Below are positions 11,201 through 21,254 of a stretch of 64,000 nt of DNA, piece by piece. This DNA comes from Campylorhamphus procurvoides (lineage: Eukaryota; Chordata; Aves; Passeriformes; Dendrocolaptidae). Below the pieces are notes generated by a model that was not told the DNA's origin, searched no databases, and worked only from the letters and a program-made list of their open reading frames with translations. A program made the translations under genes and the position numbers. Positions within the stretch are counted from its first letter, which is position 1. Each line of letters begins with the position of its first letter. The stretch spans positions 186,001 through 250,000 of the forward strand of contig WBMV01001244.1 in assembly GCA_013396655.1 (NCBI GenBank). Reading direction: 5' to 3'.

Positions 11201-13621
11201 CATTCTTTATGAAGGAATTAGTGCCCAGTAATATTTCAGAAAAATTAGGAAAAAGAAAAATAAAAATGCACAACTTTCTTCAAACCCTCTCAAACATTTG
11301 TGTGACAAGATAAGGGTGAATATGAAATTCTGTTATTAAAAGATAAGGATGACTACTGTTTCTAGTTCATTGATTTTCATGGTTATAGGTTAGCAGTGCT
11401 GTGTATTGTGGTTAGATAGATAGCAGATGTGTAGCAGAGTGAAGAAATTATTTAGCTAGGTATCACAAAATTATTTAGTAAAAATCTTAATATACAGCTT
11501 AGATATTGTCTTCAGAATAGAATACTAAAGATCATACATTTTACAGCCACATTACACTGCAGTATATTTGAGAAAATAGCTGAGTGTGAAAGTGCCCTAT
11601 GACTCTAGAGAATATTGAAGGTTATAAATGGTGGCCTTGATATCATGAGATTTGATGGTCTGCATCAGAAGAAGTTCTGTGGCAATGGGAATCATTTATA
11701 TAAAAAGCTTTCTTATTAGCTTCCAGAAGGAAATAGAGCAAAAGTCATATTGGCATAAGCAATGAGTGTGTTCATATTTGTGCAGAGGTAGAGGAGATGC
11801 AGAGAAGGTTATATTGTTTATGGAATTGGTTTTTGACCATTTGTTGTTGCTGAAATATAATAAAGTGGTAATTTGATGTTGAACATATAGGATGATGGAG
11901 ATAAAATTGCACTTTGAAATGTGGACAGTTTGTAAGCCCACAATTTAAAGTATTATGGGCAGACTGTAAATAAACAGAGAAAAAACAAATGTTTATTTGA
12001 AGAAATGTGCAAAAAGGTACACTGTGATTATTTGAAAGTCAAACAAAGGTAAACAGTTGCAAATGTCTGACAGTACTAAAATTAAGGGCAGGGAATCACA
12101 AAAGCTGTAAGAGAGTTGATACTGGTATTTTTCCATTGGTCTCATTTAAGAAGTATTTAAAATTTGGAAACAAATAAAAAGTGAGTTTTATCTTAAACAC
12201 AATCAAAATAATACATGTATTCAATGTATGTCACATTTTGTAATCATGTTGTTCAATGTTGCAGTTCTAATTGCAGTGTGTCAGAGTGTATTAAAAAAAA
12301 AATCCCACTATTAATCTTCCAGGAACACAGAAATCCCTCATCTGGTAGCCGTACTCCCTACTTTGGTGAATAGGAGTTTCCCTCCAAAAAGGTTACTTGT
12401 GTATGCTGACAATCAGAACAGTGGGTTTCAAATTCTTTCTGTATTTAGTATAAATGGTCCACATGGTATCTAGATTTATATTTTTTTTAAATAAAATCAA
12501 TGGCATGCACCATTTCATAGCTGTATTATTTTCAGCTATAAAAAGAGGAAAATAAGAAAACCCTTTCCCTGCATTTAATTTATGGGGCTGAAATTATAGA
12601 CCCGAAGTTCTATCCACTGTTTTGGACCTGTTTACTGTTTATTAACCTGTTCTAGAATTCAGATAAGTAAAAAAGGCCAAGATGTAGGGAACTTGCTCAG
12701 GCAGATGATAGGTTTTTGCATAGCTAGGTTGGAATCTAAATGGGAAGTATATCAGTATAATTTCAGACATGATACTATAAATATACATTAAATGTGTCTT
12801 TGTGGTCCTGCAGATGAGACCACCAACTGCTGATTAGTCATATTTGTGTGTGCAAATAACAAGTTTGCACACTCTTTTATGGTACTGAAACCTGCTGTGA
12901 AACATTAAAGCATTCAGCAAATCTGGTATTTAAAATCATCTGCCAAATATTTAATTTTATTTTAACTTAAATTTCTTAGGAAGAATCATAGTCAGACTTG
13001 GCAATAACCACAAAGCTGTGTGTGCATTACAGGACGCTTGCAGCATTTAGTTTTATAATGCAAGTTCCACCTATGTAAACAAACATTGCAGAAGAAACAA
13101 TATCATCTGTTTATCATTTGTTTTGGAAATAAAACAATGCACAGGCAGATGGTAGCTAAAAGGACATAGAAAGACATCAAATGGAGAACATTTTTTTTGC
13201 CATCATAGAAGAATTTCTAGATTTCAGGAATCCTTTCCAAATGCTAAGAACACAGTCTCGTGTATAGGAGAAAAATGTACGAAAAATATAATTAAATGTT
13301 CCGATCAGTTTTCTAGACAAGTGGAATGCAAAGGTGATAATGGAATCTAGCTCAGATGGGCTTCAGCACTCCGAGGTCTGGGTTGAAAAGCCCAGAGATG
13401 TCACTTAGTCTGAAACAGCTTTGATGGCAACATAATTATATAAAACTTAAGGATGGGATAAAAACCTGAGCACTAAAAAGCAAGGGGGACAATCTCAAGG
13501 ACCTGAAGTCGCTACAGTCTCCAAGGGTGCCTGCTTTGTGTAGCGGAGGAACTGTCTGACAGTCCTATTAATTGTCAAATGCCCACTATAAATAGTATGT
13601 GGAGGGTTTTTTTCTGATTAA
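11201..13621. other. Unique AT-rich DNA, no gene recognised
   Basis: The longest frame (11696-11941, minus, 81 codons) has no motif. I see no LTR or CR1 pieces. A less AT-rich patch at 13350-13580, just before the next CR1, is unassigned. Confidence 0.5.
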
Positions 13622-14417
13622 TCATAGAATATTTTGGGTTGGAAGGGATCTTTAAAGACCATGCAAACCAACCCCCTGCAATAAGCAGGGACATCTTCAA
13701 CTAGATCAGAACCCCATCCAGCCTAATGCACCATCTGAGAGTTTCACTCTCTGAAACTTCCTGAGAGTGCACTCGATCCCATTGTCTATGTCTTTGATGA
13801 AAATATTAAACAGTATTAGACTCAGAACAGACCCTTGAGGGACATTGATCTCCATTTGGACATTGAGTTATTAATCACTATCTTTTGGATTCAGTCATTC
13901 AATTAATACTTCATCCACTGCAACATCATAGAAAAGGACTGAGAACTTCAGTAGTAGAAGTAGTAGCCACTTTAGTAGGTACTGAAATAATTCAGTAGCC
14001 AATAAATGTAAGCACACATTTCTTTGTTGCCTCAGGTTCTGAAGACCTTCCAGTCTGATTACTTAGACAGAGGAGAAAATATAACTTAGGAGAAATAAAT
14101 TATGTGACAAGAACAAAAATATAGGGTTTGTTTGTTTTCCTAGTATGGGATGAATATATGGATTTAAAAAAACAAAACAACAAACACTGGAGGAAAAAGG
14201 AAAATGGGAAGTTAAGACTATGTGAAAAATAAGAAAGATCATCAAATGAAGTTGTTGCATATTGGATGTTGCAGGGGACCCTGTCAAATGCCTTACAGAA
14301 GTCCAGACAGATGACATGTTTAGCTCTTCCCTTGTGCACTGATGTAGTTACTCCAATGTAGAAGGCCACTAGGTTGGTCAGGCAGGCTTGCCCTGGGTGA
14401 AGTCATGCTGCTTGTCT
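13622..14417 (-). mobile_element. CR1 LINE fragment with RT remnant, split by a repeat
   Basis: The minus strand is CR1 in two pieces, 14417-14251 and 13924-13622, separated by dispersed repeat copy B. The upstream piece encodes a recognisable part of the CR1 reverse transcriptase: the frame 14100-14369 contains [19 protein letters not shown], matching the known LDFSKAFDTVPHN motif around a catalytic aspartate of the palm domain. The downstream piece covers the region after the motif and then jumps to the 3' end (TCATAGAAT at 13622). Part of the CR1 sequence expected at the repeat insertion point is missing, so the insertion came with a small deletion, or one followed later. The copy is dead: stops, gaps and insertion. 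Confidence 0.9.
13925..14250 (-). repeat. Dispersed repeat copy B, inserted in CR1
   Basis: This 326-bp segment is the reverse complement of copy A at 1122-1364. The core 13944-14052 is nearly identical to 1239-1347 (two transitions in 109 bp). Copy B keeps about 80 bp (about 14145-14225) that copy A lacks, so B is the more complete copy. Because CR1 sequence lies on both sides, its ends are defined better than those of copy A: about 13925 and 14250. No clean target duplication is visible. Family unknown. Confidence 0.82.
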
Positions 14418-15092
14418 AGAATATATTATTCTATAAAAAGACAGAGAACTTCTGTTGTCAGTGAAATAAATTACTATAAAATATAATTACCATAATTCCT
14501 AAATCATCTTCTCCTAAAAAAGATCAGAAACCCCACACAGAAGAAAGGCACAGTAACTGCATATTGCAACTGACATTTTTCTGCCTTAAGCATAGGCAAA
14601 GAAAATGAGAGGAAGGATGTGTAAATTTATCTGTTTTATAGATGGTTATTTGGAAAAAAATATAAATTAAATTATCATAGTGATGATTGAGAAAAAAATA
14701 CATTATACATTTGAATGGATTTCTTAACAATTTCTGTTCAAATGTAAATATCTTGGCCCCTCTACCTGTATTTTCTAGCTAAGAAATCCATCTGGCTTGA
14801 TTTAATCTCCAGGTAATGTTGATGACCACAGTTATGAATTGACTATGAGCTTAAATCGGGATTTAAGTTTGTAATATAATGTACCTTCAAATTCTGTAAA
14901 GATTGAAGAGCCAATCACCAGCACAAGTAGATGCTCACTTCCTGGTTCTGCCGGCATAGCTAAGAGCACCTTGCTCCACAGATGTTCTCCTCACAGGCTC
15001 AGAGTTACCAGGGAGAATCTACAACACAAGCTAGCTGAATGGATGTTTCTCTACCTTTGCCAACAGGAGCATTGGGAATCACACTGGAAAAG
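14418..15092. other. Unique DNA between CR1 and a probable LTR
   Basis: No gene recognised. A short stretch at 14432-14452 faintly resembles one edge of the dispersed repeat, too short to call a third copy. The GC content rises from about 14880 towards the probable LTR, whose true start could lie earlier than 15093. Confidence 0.45.
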
Positions 15093-15545
15093 TGTAGGGG
15101 AAGAAAGTTAGTTATTAACAGATGGAGACTTGAAGAGATTGTGCAGTGGACCTTGGCCAGCAGAAACTGAGAGAAATTCCTCTCCTTTGATAAGACAGGA
15201 GCCTGCTTGGAGAAGATACCTTGAGGATTAGGACTGTTTAGAGTTACCTATGTGTATTAGCCCTGTCTCCTCTTGCAAGATATGGATGGACTTTACAAGA
15301 TGTTACAAGACATGCAGAAACCCTTTGTTCCCCCCCAGGTTGTCCTGGTGTGGAGAAATGCTTACCCTATTGCAAAATGTGGTGACTGGATTTCCTAAGC
15401 CCTAGTTAACATAACTCGTCCCCCTTATTAACATGTCTTGCCACCTCATTAACATACCTTGCTGTCCGGTTCTATATATCATAGCGTGAGTGTTCAATAA
15501 ATGTTTTCATCTTTCTGACCCCAAAGTTGGAATGTGTAGATTATT
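15093..15545 (+). mobile_element. Probable solo LTR, plus strand, family unclear
   Basis: The segment has the layout of a retroviral LTR: a TG start (TGTAGGGG), a U3-like body, repeated TTAACAT motifs (15408, 15427, 15449), a TATA-like TCTATATATC at about 15472, and an AATAAA signal at about 15498 (CAATAAATG). No retroviral internal sequence or primer-binding site follows. The 3' end and a target duplication are not certain; a GAAAAG stands immediately before the TG start and again at about 15559, which would give a 6-bp duplication, but the inner end there is not CA. An unrelated promoter-like sequence is the alternative. Confidence 0.5.
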
Positions 15546-16750
15546 GACCAATCAAGAGAAAAGGTCTGTGAGACTGGGTGTACACATTTGCTACTTCTCA
15601 CTACTCTTCAATAGAAAGAAGCATACTTATCTGTGGCAAACATTATACCACTCTAAAGAAAACATCCAACATTTATTAGATTAATTTTATACTAAAATGG
15701 TTTATTTTGAATACATCAGACTAAGCTGACATGAGTTTCTCACTGGACTCCCACTGTTTTTCATTTTTCTCCCAGGTTAAACTTAGCAGTTAAACTTAAC
15801 TAAACCAAACATGCATATTTTTAGATTCAGAACTTACATTCCTGCATGCTGTTTTTCTTACTGACTTGCCATGTATTGCATGGGAAGACATTATAGCACT
15901 ACCCCTATAATGCACTACAGCAGTCAATCCGAGCTCGCAGCAGTCTGAGCTCGCAGTCAGTCTGAGCTCCCAGTTCATCAAAATCTTAACCAGTACAATG
16001 AGCACATGGCCAGTATTTTTCTCTATTGACATCAAATGGAATTGCATTAAGCCCATATTATGTACAGTTTAATGAACTTTGTACAGTGCTGGAAAGGCAG
16101 AAGTGACATGTCTTTGAACATAGTTTATAGTTCATAAACATATTCATGTTTGGAGGCTCAGCCTGAGTAATTTGTAGCTAACCAGATCTAATATTGCTGC
16201 CAAGAAAATGATCAAAACAATAAAATTGGCATTGTTAACGGAGATTTGGATTATATAGGATTAATGCTGTAGAGGGAAATTTAGTGCTTTGTAGGGAGGT
16301 CAGAAGCACTGAGTGGTCATACACTACCTGTGTTTGGCTTAAGCTACTGCCTTTTTGCAGACTTTTTCTTGACTGGCAGCAGAACTTAACTTTGACTTTT
16401 ATCCTGAAACCTATTGTCAGGTTCAATAATTCCCACTGAGTTCTGTAGGAGGTTTTAAAGCATTTTTACTAACAGGTAGGACCAGAACCACATAACTATT
16501 AAGTTATGGTTGACTATATGCTCTTTGCAATCTGGACTCAAAATCCCCATTAGTCTTTCATAGAGGTGGTGTGTTTTGTGTTTGAAGGTTTGTTTTTTTT
16601 TTCTTTTTGGTTGGTTGGTTTGTTTTTGTTGTTGTTGGGGGGTTTTGTTTTTGATTTTTTTTCTTGTACTCATCTTTCTAAACAAAGCTCCAGTATAAAA
16701 GAGTTCTATAGTCTGCTCTATATGGGGTTTTTTGAATATTTTCCTAGTCA
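15546..16750. other. Unique DNA with a minisatellite and T/G-rich tract
   Basis: No gene recognised. It contains the GAGCTC minisatellite at 15921-15970 and a T/G-rich low-complexity stretch at 16580-16665 that creates paired artefactual frames on both strands (16455-16751 minus, 16566-16826 plus). Confidence 0.5.
15921..15970. repeat. 16-17 bp minisatellite, three units, GAGCTC core
   Basis: Three units of 17, 16 and 17 bp follow each other (15921, 15938, 15954), each starting with CAG and carrying GAGCTC or a close match. On the minus strand they fall in an 86-codon frame (15796-16056) and would encode a short repeated CELRLTAS-like segment, but nothing else supports that frame as coding. 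Confidence 0.8.
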
Positions 16751-17692
16751 TGTATTTGGTTTGTGTGGCAAGGTTTTTGGTGTGGGGAGGGAGGATAAAG
16801 GTATGGCTTCTGTGAGAAGTTTGTAGAAGCTTCCCCTGTATCTGATAGAGCCCATGTCAGCCAGTTCCAAGGCAGACCCACTGCTGGCCAAGGCCGAGCC
16901 TGTGGGCAACAGTGGTAGTGCCTCTGGGATATAACATATTTAAGAAGGGGGAAAAAGACTGCACAACTGCAGCTGAAATGAGGAGTGAAAATATGTGACA
17001 GAAATCACTCTGCAAACACCAATGCCAGTGAAGGAAGGGGAGGAGGTGCTCCAGAGCTTGGGGTGAAGACTATGATCCAGGAAATTGTCCCCCTAGGGCC
17101 CCATACTGGAACAGGTGGATGTGCCTGAAGGAAGCTATTTTACCTGTGGGAAACCTGTGCCGGAGCAGGCTCCTGGCAGGACCTGTGGCCCCTTGTAGAG
17201 AGGAGCCCATGCTGCAGCAAATTTGCTGACAGAATTTGTGACCCTGTGGGGGATCCATGCTGAGTAGTTCATGAAGAACTGCAGCCTGTGGGAAGGACTC
17301 ACATTGGAGAACTTCATGGAGGACTGTCTCCACTGCGAGGGAGTTCCTACTGGAGCAGAGGAAGAGTGTGAGGAGTGCTCCCCCCTACGGAGGAAGGAGC
17401 AGCAGAGGCAACCTGTGATGAACTGCCCACATCCCCTTCAGCTGCTGGGGAAAAAGAGGTAGAAGAAATTGGTAGGGAAGTTAAGCCTGGGAGGGAGGGG
17501 TGAAGGGAAGGCTGATTTTTTTCAGCATTTGTTTTCATTTTTCATTATCTTGCTCTGATTTGATTGGTCATAAGTTCAACTGATTATCCCAAGTAGAGCC
17601 TCCTTTTATTTTCTCACCTGTCAAGTTGAGGAGGGGACAGATAAAACAGCTTTAGTGGGCACCTGCCATACAGCCAGAATCAGCTCACTGTA
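16751..17692 (+). mobile_element. Old avian ERVL-type LTR, plus strand
   Basis: The sequence follows a known bird ERVL LTR from end to end: start TGTATTTGGTTTGTGTGGCA, then GCTTCTGTGAGAAG (about 16805), the CCACTGCTGGCCAAGGCCGA block (about 16878), a TATA-like ATATTTAAGAAGGGG (about 16937), several GTGGGGGATCCATGCTG-like short internal repeats (about 17150-17340), GAGGAGTGCTC, the GATTTGATTGGT block (about 17557), and an end at about 17692. The expected terminal CCCACCACA has become CTCACTGTA, all by transitions, as CpG and cytosine decay would give. No target duplication is recognisable and no internal retroviral genes flank it, so it is an old solo LTR. Frames inside (17070-17538) are non-coding. 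Confidence 0.85.
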
Positions 17693-20600
17693 TCATACCA
17701 TTTCTTTATAAGTGATCCATAAAGGCCTGCACAATTCCACATCATTTGAACTGTGCTGCCTTTAGAAAAGTTTGAAAAGAGGAATATTTCAATGAGGCAG
17801 AGGTTTGCTTAGTAAACAGAATTACAGAATGGTTACTGTGTAGTCAAAAAAAAAAGTCAACCCAAAGAAACAACCCCAAACAAAACCACAAAAAGCCTTA
17901 CAACGTTACTAGCTGTGTGTCTGAGAGCTAGGTCACACTAAACAAAATAATAGACTTCCTGTTACTGATTTATTTATCAAGTAGAAATACGAATACTTCA
18001 GTGGGGGTATTTCCTAAAAGTCTTGCTTTCAGCAAGGAAAAGGCTAATTCCATGAGTTTGTCTGTGTATGTGGGAGGGAATTTTTAAAGTAGGTTGCATA
18101 CCTACATTACAAACCAGGGTGTGCCCACAGGGAAAGACTGCTATCTAGGGCAGCACCTGGCTGATCTGAACTGGATCATCATGAAGTGTAGTGCTCTAAG
18201 GGTATAAAGACTGATAGCACACTGATGTAAGGGGGATCTTCTACAAAGGAAGTAATTTCAACAGGAAAGTTGTAGAAAAGGGGAAGGGAATAAAGACTAA
18301 TAAAATTTTAAAAAGTTTACCTTTTAGTGTTATATGTTTGTAGTTTTGTATTTCCTATAAAAGAAATTGCTAAGGCAGGATTACTAGTTTGAAGTACTCA
18401 TTTGAAAGCTCTCCAGGTGAGATGTTTTGTTAGAGAACAATTTAATAGCAGCCTCTGGGAGTAGTTACCATGTCTTTTTTTCTCTCAAAACACGCAACAT
18501 TGATTATTAATAGTGTTCTGGTAGTACATTTGCTAAATATACCCCTGGAATATACTTTTATGTCTAGGCACAAACATGTGGAAAACCCACTTGTAATACT
18601 TCTCTCTGGGGAGTAGAATTATTAAAAAATAAATTCTATTATAGAAGAAGTATATGATGTTGCTGTAAGTCATAAGTAGATATAAAGAAAATAGAACATT
18701 ATAATGTTATATATATTATTCTCTCTTCCTCTCATTTCTCAGTCCTCCCTTATGAAGAAAAAGGAAGTGAAAACAGTGAAAAAATGAGATATTATCACTG
18801 GATACATTGCTGCCACCACTGTCAATTGCCAAAACAGGAGAAAGAAGTAATCACAAATCTCCAGCCAGTAGGGAGAAAGAATTGTAAGGAGAGAGTATTT
18901 GGGAAAGATATATAGCACATTATTTTCTCTATCTGGGTAATAATTTACTAGCTTTAAGTTTCTTGAAATATGAGTGTCAAAGCCATACAGTCTGAAATTG
19001 TGTTGGATAGCTGCATCTGTCTGTACTCCAGTACCCCCAGCTCCAAATTACATGTTAAGAACATAGTAGTTATTGCAGTAGAGACTTTTCCCTTTCGTAT
19101 TCCCATATTCCACTCCATGCTTAAAAATTTCAATGTTCATTAAAAGATCTTAAAAGAAATTACTATTTTGTGCCAAACTGACATTTATATTACACAGGCA
19201 AGATGACTGTCTTTTTAATAAAGATTTTACTGATGATTGCAGGCTGTCAGGTGTTGGTGGATCATCTTTGTGTAAAGTTTCTGGAACATGCTTATCTTGG
19301 GAACATAATTTAAAATGGTACCTTTTCTATCTTACACAAATATAGCTCTAAAAAGCAAGTAACTAGGCCTGTTGTCAAAGATTTTTGCCTTGATAGTCTG
19401 TTACCAGTCCCATTTCCCCTCCCCTTGTTTACTGTTGGTGCTATCCTGCAAAATTTTGATTTAATAAGATAATTTCTTGAGATTTGCTGCAAAATAGGCA
19501 CTTACCTTTCCTCGACATTTTCTCAATACTTCTTGTTCATTGATATAGTTACAGGGTAGAAAAGGAGGATAATTTAGTTTTTAGTGAAGCTACCCGAGCA
19601 ACCAAAGCAAGAGATTACAACTGTGCCAATGAACAGTTCCTCTATATTCAACCGATCTTGTAACTCCTTGAAAGTATTTCCATAAATTTAGAGATGCTAT
19701 CTTTGTGAAGGAACATCAGGCACATATATCTTATCATATTAATATAAACTCTCAAACTTAAAGGGAGGAACTGGATAACTGATCTTTGATTATGCTTCCT
19801 CTTCTTAGTACTAAATACTTTTCCTTTATACCAGGTTAAATTTCAAGGGGAAAAAAGTATTTCTTTTCTATTTGTATTGCAAAAAGAAGTTATTTTTTTT
19901 TCTTTATCACTCAAGGATTCCTGTAAACACTTGTTCAATATCTTTGACTATGGAAAAAAATAATACAGGAAATAATAATAATAAAAAAAATCCAGAAAGT
20001 ATAACCCTGGTAGTTTCAACAATATCAATATTTCAATAGATAGGTCTTTTGGGTTGAGATGCAAGGCTTCTGTTTTGAAGGGTGCTTAAAAAATACTCCT
20101 TTGTTATAACATCTGTCTTTTATGAAAAATAAATACTAGACTTTTAGAAGTAAAAGAGACTTTTAAAAATATATGAATATTAAAGTGCACAAAAATCTGT
20201 TAAAGTACAATTTATACTTTTAAAATAATACAAAATATATAAATTTTGGAGTAGAAAGTGAACAGACACTGTTCATTTTAAATGAACTTTTGATTTTTAT
20301 GCATTAGGACTAACTATCGAAACTGTCTGAGTTTGGGGCTAGATTGTTAGCTATATTATATCTGATAAAAGATCATAAGAGAATTGTTCCTGTAAACCAC
20401 TGTAAAAATCATGCATGATTTTCACATAGATGTATATGAAGAGACAGCAGCTTTGTGCTTCTTACAGGTGATTCCAGAGACAGTAAGGCTTCTCATTTTA
20501 GGCTTCTTTCCTTCACTTCTCTATCTAGCTAATACAATTGAGAAAGTGTGGAGAAAACAATACATAACACAAGTATGTGGTTCTTTTTTTTCACTCGGTA

Positions 20601-20861
20601 TGAGAAGGAGCTGAAGGAAAGGGGGTTGCATTTTTTGGGCTTTCTTGGCTACTATAGTTTCCATGCATACTGGTCACTGGTCTGTACCGCAAAATCACAG
20701 TTTGTCCCTCAGTGAGCTGCTGACTAAAGTCAATTAATTCAAATGGTACTGCAGGCATTCAGAATCATATACACATAAAATTTAACCACAGTTCCTCAGC
20801 TCAGCTTATGCCTCAGGGTCCTAACACTTCCTGATGCAGAAGGCTTCCTTTAAACAAGGGC
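17693..20861. other. Unique AT-rich DNA, no gene recognised
   Basis: Frames are all below 70 codons and motif-free. No CR1 or LTR pieces seen. A/T runs occur near 19920-20000. Confidence 0.5.
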
Positions 20862-21254
20862 CTAGGGTTTTACACTGATTGTGATAACTACAGTGAAGAT
20901 TTTGCCATTAAGCCAAGCTGAAACTTTCAGAGCAAATTGCTGAACTTTACTCAACCATTTTTCTTCTCTTTTTAACCAGGTTGTTCCCAAAACAGGACTA
21001 GGAACTCCATGCCAGCACAAATACTGTTCATCCGTCCATTTGTATTTCACCTGGTACTCGTTTCCCCCCAAAATTAATTGCTCCTCTGTGTGTAGATGGA
21101 TGCCTTGTACTGGCTGACTTTGCAAAAGTCTCATTTTGCTTACATAAAGCTTTTGTGATTTCATGAAAGAATGCTGTATTGCAAGTCCTAGCCTCCAGTT
21201 AAGATGAGCCGCTATCTCAACTGCAACTTTCAGAAGAGTTCTTCCCAGGGCCAT
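20862..21254 (-). other. Uncharacterised 130-codon open frame
   Basis: This is the longest open frame outside the transposons. It starts at a true ATG (21254) and runs 130 codons to a stop. The predicted product is tryptophan-rich and mixed in composition (HLNWRLG, KYKWTDEQYLCWHG, TTWLKREEKWL), without low complexity, signal peptide or clear membrane segment, and with a helical-looking N-terminal third. I do not recognise the family. Some GT dinucleotides in good donor context occur within it (after the residues GNEYQ and after KLY), so part of it could be an exon. A frame this long can still arise by chance in 64 kb, and no promoter, polyadenylation signal or partner exon is visible. Confidence 0.2.
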
